64,000 bases of DNA from Vibrio sp. VB16. GTDB lineage: Bacteria; Pseudomonadota; Gammaproteobacteria; Enterobacterales; Vibrionaceae. A program made the position numbers and the translations under genes. This document shows, in pieces, positions 52,648 through 62,001 of this stretch (position 1 is its first letter; each line of letters starts with the position of its first letter). Location: positions 2,108,001 to 2,172,000 of the forward strand of contig NZ_CP087590.1 of assembly GCF_015594925.2 (NCBI RefSeq). Reading direction: 5' to 3'. Below the pieces are notes generated by a model. It was not told the origin of the DNA and ran no database searches. It saw only the letters and a list, made by a program, of their open reading frames with translations.

Positions 52648-52842
52648 ATGTCCCTAGAATCTAACCCATTCCCAGTTTCGCTAACGAATTCGGTACGAGA
52701 GCCATTTGAGGCGATGGCGCCACATATGACGGAGGAACAGCGAAAAGTATTGAAATATGACGAATCACTGTTGGAATACTTATATTCAAATCCGATCACT
52801 AGAGCACTGAGCCACACGGCTACCACGGTCACTGTCGTTTAA
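52648..52842 (+). CDS. Possible small protein or gene fragment 1
   Basis: MSLESNPFPVSLTNSVREPF then TEEQRKVLKYDESLLEYLYS. Looks coding in composition but matches nothing I know. The ATG is inside the junction motif GTGTATGTCCC, so this may be the truncated middle of a lost gene. Confidence 0.35.
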   Translation: MSLESNPFPVSLTNSVREPFEAMAPHMTEEQRKVLKYDESLLEYLYSNPITRALSHTATTVTVV

Positions 52843-52863
52843 GGTGGCGTTAAGGAAAACGTG

Positions 52864-53100
52864 ATGGCTCCCAGTGCCGATGCTTTAGTTAATTTCCTTA
52901 TTCTTCAAGGTGATAGTATTGAGTCAGGAACTGACGCAGAATATCACATGATTGAAAAAACTATTCATCAAACATGGGATGATCAAGATGACCTTGCGGT
53001 TGTGCCTTATTTCTTGTTTAGATTTTCAGTAAACAGATTTGTTTATGTAGTAATCTGCAACCTTAAGAATAGATTGTTTTACTTGGGAAATTTGTTTTGA
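52864..53100 (+). CDS. Possible small protein or gene fragment 2
   Basis: MAPSADALVNFLILQGDSIE then HQTWDDQDDLAVVPYF, preceded by AAGGAAA. Its last ~25 codons overlap the LysR gene in antisense, so only the first part is likely original. Not recognised. May belong with fragment 1. Confidence 0.35.
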   Translation: MAPSADALVNFLILQGDSIESGTDAEYHMIEKTIHQTWDDQDDLAVVPYFLFRFSVNRFVYVVICNLKNRLFYLGNLF

Positions 53101-53925
53101 ATGGGGGCACCAAAGGGATATAGGAACCATTATTTCTTGTTTTATTTGGTCACATTTTATGGCCACCAGATTGTCAGTCACATATTCAGACTCGGTAATC
53201 GATTTTGGCAATAGCGCCCAGCCGAAGTCTTCTTGAATAAGCTTAATAATCACAGCCAATTGATCGACATACTCATGTTGAGAGGAAAGAATGACTTTTT
53301 CCGTCATTTTGTCATCAACTAATGACTTGAGCACAAATTGGCGTGAAGACTTCATTAGCGAGAGTGTTTCGTTGGGAGCCAAAGAAGACAGGTCACTCCC
53401 TATATGAGCAAATGGTACGAAAGGCATATTCCCTAAAAAGGTAAAATCGATGCTATTGATTACTTTGCTTTCATATATATTTACAATCCCAAAATGTATG
53501 CTTCCGTCTTCAATACCCGCTTTGATTTCTGGTTTCGTTCTAACCAGAAAATTAACTCGCATGGATGGAAAGTCTTCATATAACTGTCGACGTATCTTAG
53601 AGACAACGTGATGAGGTAAAAAACTGGCATAGGCGATAGTGACCGACTCTAACCCTCCATATGATAGGCTCAAAGCAAATCTATCAAAGGTTTTGGCTTG
53701 CTCTAATGTCTGCTTCGCATAGTGATAAAGTAGAACTGCATCTTCCGTTGGTTCTACTGTTCGGCTCAATCTCTCAAATAATGTGATAGCTAACTGATCT
53801 TCTAAATTAGTGATCACTTGTCCAACCGTCGTTCGATGCTTGTTTAATTTTATAGCGGCTTTACTGAAGGCCTGCTGTTCATATACGGCAACGAAGGTGG
53901 TTAACTGCTCTAGGCTAAAATTCAT
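53026..53925 (-). CDS. LysR-family transcriptional regulator
   Basis: About 299 residues. HTH: FSLEQLTTFVAVYEQQAFSK then NKHRTTVGQVITNLEDQLAI. Effector domain with YGGLESVTIAYASFLPHHVV. Start uncertain: ATG 53925 (MNFSLEQL) gives the standard LysR length; 53943 and 54015 are also in frame. Divergent from the exported barrel protein at 54224. A piece of its 3' half is duplicated at 47045-47169. Confidence 0.85.
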   Translation of the reverse strand: MNFSLEQLTTFVAVYEQQAFSKAAIKLNKHRTTVGQVITNLEDQLAITLFERLSRTVEPTEDAVLLYHYAKQTLEQAKTFDRFALSLSYGGLESVTIAYASFLPHHVVSKIRRQLYEDFPSMRVNFLVRTKPEIKAGIEDGSIHFGIVNIYESKVINSIDFTFLGNMPFVPFAHIGSDLSSLAPNETLSLMKSSRQFVLKSLVDDKMTEKVILSSQHEYVDQLAVIIKLIQEDFGWALLPKSITESEYVTDNLVAIKCDQIKQEIMVPISLWCPHSKQISQVKQSILKVADYYINKSVY

Positions 53926-54223
53926 ATTATCGGTAACGTTCATTTTTAGTGATGTTAAAATACTAGCACCACGGCGCTTTTTCGCCAACACAGCCCTTAC
54001 TACTTTTATTGCCACTCCAGATTTAAAGACTGTCTTTTGATAATTTTATTTACTTAAATTTTCGTTGTTATACAAATACTTCCCAGTTCAGCCCTAATCG
54101 ACTATGTATTGGTGTTAATGATGGATTAAGCCCTTCGTTAGAGAGTTAGTGGATATCAGTTTCCTAGTTAAAGTTACGTCATTGCTACGGCAACTTAACT
54201 TAAATCAATTAGGAATAAACATC

Positions 54224-54976
54224 ATGACAACCGCAAAAATGACTGCTTTATCGACCGCTTTACTTGCTACTCTTTCTCTTTCTGCTTTTGCTGGCGATGG
54301 TGCAAAAGAAGTCGATCCATCCGACATGACTCGTGCTAGTTCCAATATGTACGTTGCAACCAATAACCACGGTGATATTAAGTTATCTGGCGCATTATCA
54401 TACGCTTATGATAACGGTCAAATGTCGATGGTTACTTTAGAAGGATCTATGGGTAATGATGGTAAGTATAAGGATAGCCGTGCTCAGTATTTCCATGTAT
54501 TTAGTTTGAATAATGCTGTTACACCTCGGGTAGCGGCATCATTGGACATCATCGATAATACTAGCTTTACTACGGCTGCGGCAGGTGGTGTCGCTATTTT
54601 TAGAACTCCGGTTGATTCACTGACCTTTTTTGGGCGTGCCGCTGTACTTGGGGGGGAGTACTCAGATGACACAACATCCGCTTTTGGTGTGCAAGATAAC
54701 CGTATTATTGGTGGTATGGCGGCAGCTTATGCAGTATGGAAGCCGGGTGCAGATGGTACCTATTTTGCTGCATATCCAGAATTTACTTATATGAACGGAG
54801 ATATTGAAACAAGCACAGTTAAAACAACGCTGCTTGCGGCAACGCCTTTTTCCGCAGACAAAACGCGTTGGGGCCAGTTTAAGGTGGAAAACACTTATGG
54901 AAGCATGAAGTCAGCGAATCAAAGCATTGATATCGACGATACAGTGGCTTGGTTTCAATACAAAGTATTCTTCTAA
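54224..54976 (+). CDS. Exported outer-membrane beta-barrel-like protein
   Basis: 250 residues; signal peptide (about 1-23, ending LSAFA). The mature protein has alternating strands (LSGALSYAYDNGQMSMVTLE, RVAASLDIIDNTSFTTAAAG, FTYMNGDIETSTVKTTLLAA) and ends in an aromatic terminal strand, VAWFQYKVFF, the usual barrel-assembly signal. Small porin-like or adhesin-like role; family not recognised. I chose the ATG with AGGAATAAA upstream. A strong terminator follows. Confidence 0.7.
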   Translation: MTTAKMTALSTALLATLSLSAFAGDGAKEVDPSDMTRASSNMYVATNNHGDIKLSGALSYAYDNGQMSMVTLEGSMGNDGKYKDSRAQYFHVFSLNNAVTPRVAASLDIIDNTSFTTAAAGGVAIFRTPVDSLTFFGRAAVLGGEYSDDTTSAFGVQDNRIIGGMAAAYAVWKPGADGTYFAAYPEFTYMNGDIETSTVKTTLLAATPFSADKTRWGQFKVENTYGSMKSANQSIDIDDTVAWFQYKVFF

Positions 54977-55008
54977 AATATTTAGGTTGTGCTAATAATG
55001 TGTTTGAA

Positions 55009-55036
55009 AAGGTGAATGGCGACATTCACCTTTTTG
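55009..55036 (+). terminator. Rho-independent terminator
   Basis: GGTGAATG / CATTCACC perfect stem, then TTTTTG, 34 bp after the barrel-protein stop. Confidence 0.88.
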
Positions 55037-55732
55037 CTATTTCAGGCTCCCCTTTTATTATTTATACGATTTGATTTCCTTGCCTGAATGCGCTCGTCTA
55101 TTGCACAGACGTTTGACCCATTTAGTTTTTAAGGCTTTTAAATAAATCCGAATGCCATGTTGTCTACATTCTTTATGTTAGTATTTATCTCAATCTTCTT
55201 CATTCGCTATAGCTGCGCCTAGGTCATCACCATTACGATACGGTAGTTTTCACATTGTTGATGGCTCAGAAACAAACCATCCGCGTGAAAGCGAATCTAT
55301 TCATGTTCTAGTCTTAGTAGTATCGTTAGTTTCGAGTTTGCCTTCTTTCTTAACAATGAATGGTAGCTCCGCCCCTCTATATTCGCTATTACCACAACCA
55401 GTAGATCTAATTACAGCAATAATTCCCTCTCAGTTGGTCTTTGTTAAAGCTTAAACAATGATAGATATGTTTTGAAAACAGTCAGTGGCTTATAACTCCT
55501 GACCTAGGCAATTTATTGTGTTGGGGTGACGCAAAGTAATTTATTCAGTGTCTATGCGTACATGTTTTTTGACAGGGCTTGGCGTGACGAGTGTGCTGTT
55601 AATTAGCATAAACAGTTAATGAGGCAAGATAGCTAGAGGCAGGGAGTAACGACGTAACGTACCATTTCGATTAGTAAATTGAACGTCGTAGATACGAGTA
55701 GGCATTATTTCCTACCCATAATTTACTAACCA
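55037..55732. other. Long intergenic stretch
   Basis: About 700 bp with no gene that I can support. Possibly a decayed gene: several frames are open for 30-40 codons on the minus strand, but none shows a known motif. Confidence 0.4.
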
Positions 55733-55767
55733 TAAAAAAAACGCCAGTCTATTGACTGACGTTTTTA
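55733..55767 (-). terminator. Bidirectional rho-independent terminator
   Basis: ACGCCAGTC-tatt-GACTGACGT with A-run on one side and T-run on the other; 85 bp past the hydrolase stop. Confidence 0.85.
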
Positions 55768-55845
55768 GAGTTTAAAACATGTTATGTTCAACCACTAAAT
55801 CATTCAGTGGTCGGGCCGTCGAGTAACAACGGTTATCTTACATTG

Positions 55846-57132
55846 CTAATTATTAAAATATTTCGCAATCTCACGGGCATAAGTCTCTTCTTGGTTTTTG
55901 CCAGTGCTGGTCGAGAAAAAAGAAATCACTAAGTCTTTATTTGGCGAAATGTAAACACCTTGTCCACCAACACCGGCCTTGAATAGATCCCCATCTTCAA
56001 AGATTGCATCAAATTGATACCCATTCTTGATGTTAGTGTCGTTGTAAAAAGAGTTTTCCATCATCTTACCTACATAACCTCCACCATAAGCTTCTGGGTT
56101 ACCAGAATTTTGGATTAACTTTATAACTTCGGTACTTATGCCACCATCGCCTAATTTTTCCGCTGAAGGAGTGAACAACATGCCGAATTTTGTCATATCT
56201 TCAATCGTTGTATTCATTGAGAAGAACATCAATGGATATCCTCCCTGTGGAGAAACAACCGTGTATGCGTCATTGTTTGCGCCCATTTTCTGCCACATAT
56301 CTCGACTAATTATCTGATTCATCGGTAGGCCACGTACATTTTCAACAAGTCGAGATATTACGAATGTATTGATAGAGTTATATTCGAACGTTTCACCAGC
56401 CGGGGCCTTTCGTTTCATTTCAGCTAAAACTTCTAGTGGTGTTTGGTCAACATCACCGTCAAATACACCAATGGATACCGCCCATTTAAACCAAGGTTGG
56501 TCGGGGTTCGTGCGTGAGTCCGCCTCTGGTTCATCGTGCTCAGTTGCGTTCAAACCAGTCGCCATGTTTGCTGTATCGATGACTGATACTGTATCCCAAT
56601 CAGAGCCTTTTAATTCTGGGATGTATTGAGATACTGGGTCATTAGGGTTAACTTTGCCCTCGTTTACCAATTTAGCTAGCTCTACACCTGCTGTGATTTT
56701 AGAGTTTGAAAACCAATTGTGCTTGTCAGTTTTGCGCATCGTGTTGTAACGTTCAAAGACAATCTCTCCGTTCTTCACAACGAGAAATGCATCAACGGGA
56801 TAAGAATCTAAATGGTCGTTTAATGTTTTAGTTTTCCCATGTACCGTTGCTTCAATCTGACCAATTTTATTATCGATCTTATATGGAAATTGATAAACAG
56901 GGCCATCGCGCTCAACTTGAGCAGTAGGGTAAAAACGGCTTAGGTTTTGCCAAGCAAATTTCGATTGCTCAATTGGAAATTGCAGTTTAACTCGGTTGCT
57001 TTTTTGCAAGAAAAATTCATGAGTATTGTAAACATCTTTATTCGTTACTGAGTCATTTACGATGTCATTAGCAAACACAGCTCCTGCAGATAGAGCTGTT
57101 GTTATTGATAAAGCGATTAATTTTTTCATCAT
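55846..57132 (-). CDS. Exported serine hydrolase (class C beta-lactamase-like)
   Basis: 428 residues with a signal peptide MKKLIALSITTALSAGAVFA (second Met preferred). Beta-lactamase/transpeptidase-like domain: SNSK (SxxK, in WFSNSKITAG), then EYNSINTFVI where the second motif is YNS and not YxN, and GGQG near the end (AGVGGQGVYIS) at the KTG-like position. Similar to 6-aminohexanoate-dimer hydrolase and EstB-type enzymes, not true beta-lactamases. Substrate unknown, possibly an ester or amide in the periplasm. Confidence 0.85.
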   Translation of the reverse strand: MMKKLIALSITTALSAGAVFANDIVNDSVTNKDVYNTHEFFLQKSNRVKLQFPIEQSKFAWQNLSRFYPTAQVERDGPVYQFPYKIDNKIGQIEATVHGKTKTLNDHLDSYPVDAFLVVKNGEIVFERYNTMRKTDKHNWFSNSKITAGVELAKLVNEGKVNPNDPVSQYIPELKGSDWDTVSVIDTANMATGLNATEHDEPEADSRTNPDQPWFKWAVSIGVFDGDVDQTPLEVLAEMKRKAPAGETFEYNSINTFVISRLVENVRGLPMNQIISRDMWQKMGANNDAYTVVSPQGGYPLMFFSMNTTIEDMTKFGMLFTPSAEKLGDGGISTEVIKLIQNSGNPEAYGGGYVGKMMENSFYNDTNIKNGYQFDAIFEDGDLFKAGVGGQGVYISPNKDLVISFFSTSTGKNQEETYAREIAKYFNN

Positions 57133-57520
57133 GTTTGTCCTGTTGATATATAAATGTGATCTAAGCAGTGTGCAGAAAATGCCACTACTGTTGTCTTCTT
57201 AATTGCAAATATAATACGATGAAAACTAGACGACTCTTAATCTCTTCCGATGGATCAGATCCATCGAATATTATTTGTAAAAATGTGAATGTTTTTTGTA
57301 GTTGAGGGGGTAAAAAATTATTTTTGATAGCACCATCAGCACAAGAGGCTTTAAAGTGTATATCCCTGTATGAACAAAGATATGGATATCATATCCATGT
57401 GAAAAAAGTGCTTAAAGCAATGACAGAAAAAGTACATTACGCTCCGATTTACTACACATTTTAACCCACTATTTTTGTCCGCATAATGCGGCGTTATAAC
57501 TACTTCACTAGGAGAGCATT
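57133..57520. other. Intergenic stretch with junction motif and cassette core site
   Basis: Contains GTGTATATCCC (57356-57366), a variant of the junction motif, and AATGCGGCGTTATAAC (57485-57500), an attC R'-type core that precedes the small gene. Confidence 0.5.
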
Positions 57521-57655
57521 ATGGAAGCTATGAGTATTATAGGATTTATTTTTGGGGTGGCTGGTTTATCTTATGCCACTACGGCAAAACGTGATATCGC
57601 TAAATTAAAGCAAGAATTTGAAGACTTTAAGGTATCTCTAGAGACATTACGGTGA
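57521..57655 (+). CDS. 44-residue membrane-anchored coiled-coil peptide
   Basis: MEAMSIIGFIFGVAGLSYAT forms one membrane helix; the rest, AKRDIAKLKQEFEDFKVSLE, is an amphipathic charged helix. AGGAGAG lies 7 bp before the ATG. An attC-type core (GCGGCGTTATAAC) lies 21 bp further up, so this is likely the gene of a cassette whose attC is lost. Unnamed small-protein family; function unknown. Confidence 0.65.
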   Translation: MEAMSIIGFIFGVAGLSYATTAKRDIAKLKQEFEDFKVSLETLR

Positions 57656-57676
57656 GCTTAGAGGTTTGAGTTGCTA

Positions 57677-57842
57677 ATGCCAAACCTGAACAACACCAAA
57701 CTCCCCCCTACTCGCTCGCGACTATCTGTCGACGCTTTACGCTACTTGCACGGATAAAAACGAGTTAGAGAATAAAACGATGACTAACTATTTGAATGAG
57801 ATGATTACAAAAGATGAGCTGCGAGGTGCTTCTCGCCTTTAA
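57677..57842 (+). pseudogene. Repeated-element ORF, copy D (frameshifted)
   Basis: ATGCCAAACCTGAACAACAC starts like the 10478 gene without the NPTP head. One extra C in the C-run shifts the frame, so the helical part is lost. The final codons (GAGCTGCGAGGTGCTTCTCG) still match. The leader and REP are degraded. Confidence 0.85.
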
Positions 57843-57890
57843 GTTACTTATGCATTCTCACGCCAGAGTGAACTGACCCCCAATAGCTGG

Positions 57891-58739
57891 TTAAACCATA
57901 AATTGCATTGTCACTTCGGCAGTTTCGGTAACCGCCTTTGAATACTGCTCGTACTCATCCACCAACTGGTTAATTAGAATATCTATCAGAAGCAACGCGC
58001 TTACTTTTGAGGCAAATGATCCGCCAGTTAACGGCCCTTCAGGACAAGCCGCCACTAAAACCTCGTCTGAATTTTCTGAAAGCGGGCTGTGACGAATGTT
58101 CGTTAAGCTAACCACGGGAACCTGTTGGCCTTGCGCTTTCTTGGCGGTATACACAACATCTTTAGTAGAACCTGAGCTTGATATTACAAACCACATATCG
58201 CCTTGCTTAGATGTAACCGAGCGCATGGCAGCAATGTGTGTGTCTTCAAATATTATCGAGCATTTACCAATACGTGTTAAACGGTAAGAAAGGTAGTGAC
58301 CTACTACATTAGACGCGCCGACACCCATACAATAAATATTATTAGATTCATGGATTAATTTACAGATGCGCTGAACCTGCGTTCTATCAATTAAATCACT
58401 GGTGTCCTGCAAGCTAGTCATCGCATTTTTAGTGGCAACATGAATCAAATCACTATTCTCACTGCGTTTTGTCTTTTTTTGACGAGCTTGTGGCTGATTA
58501 ATCTCAATCGCCAACGCCATGCGAAAATCAGAATACCCTTTAAACCCTAGATCTCTACAAAGACGAATAACCGTTGCTTCACTCGTTGCCGTTTCTCTCG
58601 CAAGTACAGTAATCGTAAAATACTGAACACTATCAGAGTTTGACAAAATAAAGTTGGCAACATTCTTGAGCTTGGGACTGTAGTCGTCAATGTTATAACG
58701 CAGTCGAGTGAGCATGTTAGTTTGAATAGGCGTGTTCAT
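57891..58739 (-). CDS. RpiR/MurR-family transcriptional regulator
   Basis: About 282 residues. The N-terminal HTH_6 domain has VLARETATSEATVIRLCRDL GFKGYSDFR. The C-terminal SIS sugar-phosphate-binding domain has IYCMGVGASNVVGHYL, FVISSSGSTKDVVYTAKKAQ and VVSLTN. It lies directly downstream of a PTS transporter gene on the same strand, past a terminator. It likely senses the imported sugar phosphate and controls the PTS promoter (see palindromes at 60473-60596). Confidence 0.88.
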   Translation of the reverse strand: MNTPIQTNMLTRLRYNIDDYSPKLKNVANFILSNSDSVQYFTITVLARETATSEATVIRLCRDLGFKGYSDFRMALAIEINQPQARQKKTKRSENSDLIHVATKNAMTSLQDTSDLIDRTQVQRICKLIHESNNIYCMGVGASNVVGHYLSYRLTRIGKCSIIFEDTHIAAMRSVTSKQGDMWFVISSSGSTKDVVYTAKKAQGQQVPVVSLTNIRHSPLSENSDEVLVAACPEGPLTGGSFASKVSALLLIDILINQLVDEYEQYSKAVTETAEVTMQFMV

Positions 58740-58790
58740 GATGAGTTTCATTCTATTTTCTTTCGCTACGAGTATAACTCAAGTCGCTAC

Positions 58791-58823
58791 GAAAAAAACA
58801 AGAACCCAACGGGCGTTGGGTTC
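58791..58823 (-). terminator. Rho-independent terminator after the PTS gene
   Basis: GAACCCAACG / CGTTGGGTTC perfect 10-bp stem with T-run on the minus strand. Separates the PTS gene from the RpiR gene. Confidence 0.9.
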
Positions 58824-58839
58824 ATTTATTCATAAGTTG

Positions 58840-60447
58840 CTATAGATTATACTTTTCTATGATCTGATTCTTATAGGTTTCAGCTTGGGTCCCGTATATT
58901 ATTTGAACGCCGTCACCAGAACGAATCACTCCTTTTGCATTCAATGATTTCCAAACATCATCATCCGTTACTAATGCGCTGTCTATTACTCTTACACGCA
59001 AGCGTGTAATACAAGCATCTAACGTAGCAATATTCTCTACACCGCCTAGGTTTGTTACTATATCGTCGATTAAACCGGAGTCTTTACCATTATAATCTTT
59101 GCGAGTGTAAAGCTTGTTGTCCGAGTCATTACGACCAGGTGTTGAATAGTTAAACTTACGGATCATAAAGCTAAATACATAATAATAAACCACAGCGTAG
59201 ACCGGACCCAAGATCAGAATCCATTGGTACGATGTTTTCGCAGTGCCTTGCAATAGGCCGAAGAACGTAAAGTCGATAATACCGCGAGAGAACGTTATAC
59301 CAACCGCCACATCGAGCATATGCATGAGCATATATGCCACACCTTCAAGTACCGCATGAATGGCGTAAAGTGCTGGTGCAACAAACAGAAAAGTAAACTC
59401 TAAAGGCTCAGTAATACCCGTTAAGAATGAAGTAAGCGCGGCTGAAATCAAAATGCCTTTTACTTTCGCTTTGTTCTTATCATCCGCACAGCGATACATA
59501 GCTAAAGCGGCGGCAGGAAGACCAAACATCATTGGCAAGAAGCCGCCGGTCATTGTGCGCGTCGCTTCTGAACTAAAATGAACAGTGGTTGGATCAGCGA
59601 GTTGAGCGAAGAAAATTTTCTGCCCACCAGAGACGAATTCACCCGCGACTTCTTGAACACCGCCAAGCTCGGTATACCAGAACAATGGGTATATCGCGTG
59701 GTGCAGTCCAAATACATTCAGCAATCTCATTAATGAACCATAGAAGAAAGTACCTATATATCCCATAGCAGAGAATGCTTCACCTGCGAATATAATAGAT
59801 TTAAAAATAGGTGGCCAAATAAAGGGGAAAAAGAAGGCGAGAGGAATAAAGAGCAGCATGGTCATCACTGGCACAAAACGATTACCACTGAAGAAAGCTA
59901 AGTAATCAGGCAGAGCGACATTCGAGAAGCGATTGGTAATAAAAGCCGACAGTAAACCACATACGATACCACCAAACACACCCGTTTGAAGTGTAAAAAT
60001 ACCTAGTTCTTTCGTGTACAGCGATGTTAAACCAACCGCGCCGTCTGGGGTTGCGCCTGCAGCAATAAGTGCGTCAACGGTTGTTGTTTCAGGTGTAAGA
60101 CCCTGAAAGCCCAATAACGTACCGATGACGGTATGGAATAGAAGAAAACCTAATACAGCCGATAACGCAGCGGTTTCCTTATTTTTGTTCGCCATACCAA
60201 TAGCCACACCAACCGCAAACAAAAGCGGTAAGTTTGCAAATACAAATAAACCCGATTTAAAACACAACACTAGGAACTGGTTAGCCACGGTTCCTGGGGC
60301 TAAAAAGGTTAGATTATAAGTCTCGATGAGTGGCCCACTGGTAAAAGCACCACCAACACCGAGCAAAATTCCCGCGATGGGGAGAACGGCAATAGGCAGC
60401 ATGAATGCCCTACCGATTTGTTGAAGCACTGAAAAAATATTGTTCAT
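58840..60447 (-). CDS. PTS transporter EIICB, glucose/maltose superfamily (MalX-like)
   Basis: 535 residues. The EIIC part (about 1-420) has ten-odd membrane helices; FGLHHAIYPLFWYTELGG and GITEPLEFTFLFVAPALYAI (the GITE substrate motif) are visible. The EIIB domain at the end carries the phosphorylated cysteine in LDACITRLRV (about Cys479). No EIIA domain; it must come from elsewhere. MalX/NagE/GlcB-like; the sugar is not fixed by sequence. GGAGAAG lies 6 bp before the ATG. Regulated by the neighbouring RpiR gene by inference. Confidence 0.9.
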   Translation of the reverse strand: MNNIFSVLQQIGRAFMLPIAVLPIAGILLGVGGAFTSGPLIETYNLTFLAPGTVANQFLVLCFKSGLFVFANLPLLFAVGVAIGMANKNKETAALSAVLGFLLFHTVIGTLLGFQGLTPETTTVDALIAAGATPDGAVGLTSLYTKELGIFTLQTGVFGGIVCGLLSAFITNRFSNVALPDYLAFFSGNRFVPVMTMLLFIPLAFFFPFIWPPIFKSIIFAGEAFSAMGYIGTFFYGSLMRLLNVFGLHHAIYPLFWYTELGGVQEVAGEFVSGGQKIFFAQLADPTTVHFSSEATRTMTGGFLPMMFGLPAAALAMYRCADDKNKAKVKGILISAALTSFLTGITEPLEFTFLFVAPALYAIHAVLEGVAYMLMHMLDVAVGITFSRGIIDFTFFGLLQGTAKTSYQWILILGPVYAVVYYYVFSFMIRKFNYSTPGRNDSDNKLYTRKDYNGKDSGLIDDIVTNLGGVENIATLDACITRLRVRVIDSALVTDDDVWKSLNAKGVIRSGDGVQIIYGTQAETYKNQIIEKYNL

Positions 60448-60472
60448 ATCTTCTCCATTAATTAATTGTTTT

Positions 60473-60596
60473 AAAAGAAATTTCATTTCTTTTGATGAGT
60501 AAAAATATTCATTGGATCGCCTTGATAGTAGACGTATGAAGATTTTCTTCAAATAAAATGGAGAAAATGTGTGATCTGTATTGAAAATTATTTTCA
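60473..60596 (-). promoter_or_regulatory. Three palindromes in the PTS promoter region
   Basis: AAAAGAAAT-ttc-ATTTCTTTT (60473-60493), TGAAGA-ttt-TCTTCA (60537-60551) and TGAAAAT-t-ATTTTCA (60582-60596). All are perfect in their arms and share a TGAARA-like half-site. They are good candidates for RpiR-family operators. Confidence 0.55.
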
Positions 60597-60599
60597 TAG

Positions 60600-61081
60600 C
60601 AAATGAAACATATCTTCATAAATGTGACCAATTCATCACCACTACCCCACACAGTAATAACCATATTGAAATGCGAGCAATTTTGTCTTCTCTATGCACC
60701 AAGTGCAAGAGAGGCAATTAGACAGAACAGAAATTATCGTTGTGATAACGGAAGCAGTTGAAAGCAAGAGCGTGCTTGGCTTAAGAAGAGACGAACTCTC
60801 AAGCTATTGATTTACTGGCGTATACGCACCTCATCTCTTGCTATAAATCTGGTGGCATTATTGAACGTATATATGAGACAAGATGATTATTAACTTAAAC
60901 AATAAACGTACACATACTATTTAATTAACTAAAATAATTAAATAGGTAGCAATTTTAATCAAGAACTTCTTACCGCAACATGTAAAAATTCATCTGAAAT
61001 TAACGTCTGAACCACATATAAAACAGAGTGCTTTAGATAACGAATAGCGCTCGAATAAAACAGCAAGGTAAGTCATATTAA
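60600..61081. other. Intergenic stretch with dispersed repeat
   Basis: Holds the repeat 60796-60850 (partner of 4865-4918). Nothing else recognised. Confidence 0.5.
60796..60850. repeat. Dispersed repeat, copy 2 of 2
   Basis: CTCTCAAGCTATTGATTTAC then TGGCGTATACGCACC; partner at 4865-4918. Confidence 0.7.
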
Positions 61082-61945
61082 ATGAATAACTACGAACAAA
61101 ATATTATTAGGGTTTGTGATTACATTAATCAGCACCTTGATGATGAGTTAACCTTGGATAGGTTAAGTGCGGTGTCGGGCTTTTCTAAATATCATTTTCA
61201 TCGTGTTTTTTCGGCTTATGCGGGGCTTAATTTAATTAAATTCATTCAGATGTCTCGGCTGAAACGCGCATCTTTTAGGTTGGTGTTCAAAGCTGATATG
61301 AAGATTATAGACATTGCTTTTGAAGCTGGGTTTGAAAGCGCAGAGGCATTTTCTCGTGCATTTAAACGAGAGTTTGATCAAAGCCCTTCTGAGTTTAGAA
61401 AATCGCCTAAATGGCAACAGTGGCATAACAAAAAACACGCGCCAATAATACAAGCAGATAAAAAGGTTGGTGGCAAAATGGAAGTAAAAGTAGTTAATTT
61501 TAAAGCGCAAAAAGTCGCAACATTAGAACACCACGGTGCACCCGAGTTACATTATGAAACCGCTCTGAAATTTATGACGTGGCGTAAAGAAACTGGCTTG
61601 TCACCAATTAAAAGCAGTAACACTTACGGTATTCCTTATGCTGATCCTAATGTCGTTAAGGCGGCGGATTTTCGGTTCGATTTGTGTGGGTCGGTGACAG
61701 AAGATGTACCTGAAAATGACGATAATATTACTACTAAAATTATTCCCGCTGGACGTTGCGCCGTTATTCGAGACATAGGCAGCCGCGATGACTTAGCGGC
61801 CAATGTGTACTATTTATATAAAGAGTGGTTACCAAAACACGATGCACAGTGTCGCGATTTCCCCGTATTCTTTCATTATGTTAATTTCATACATGATGTA
61901 AACGAACATGAATTAATAACCGATATCTATTTACCCATTAAATAG
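61082..61945 (+). CDS. AraC-family regulator with GyrI-like effector domain
   Basis: 287 residues. Two AraC helix-turn-helix motifs are at the N-terminus (LDRLSAVSGFSKYHFHRVFS and IIDIAFEAGFESAEAFSRAF KRE). The C-terminal GyrI-like small-molecule-binding domain (about 125-287) has VKVVNFKAQKVATLEHHGAP, FRFDLCGSV and a terminal YLPIK strand. Rob/SbmC-type layout, usually sensing drugs or amphipathic compounds. It is followed at 56 bp by a MATE exporter, which is the natural target. Confidence 0.88.
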   Translation: MNNYEQNIIRVCDYINQHLDDELTLDRLSAVSGFSKYHFHRVFSAYAGLNLIKFIQMSRLKRASFRLVFKADMKIIDIAFEAGFESAEAFSRAFKREFDQSPSEFRKSPKWQQWHNKKHAPIIQADKKVGGKMEVKVVNFKAQKVATLEHHGAPELHYETALKFMTWRKETGLSPIKSSNTYGIPYADPNVVKAADFRFDLCGSVTEDVPENDDNITTKIIPAGRCAVIRDIGSRDDLAANVYYLYKEWLPKHDAQCRDFPVFFHYVNFIHDVNEHELITDIYLPIK

Positions 61946-62001
61946 CTTCTTTCTCTTGGTTCTTTTATTTATAAGTTTTACAAATTAGGAATGTTTTAAA
62001 T

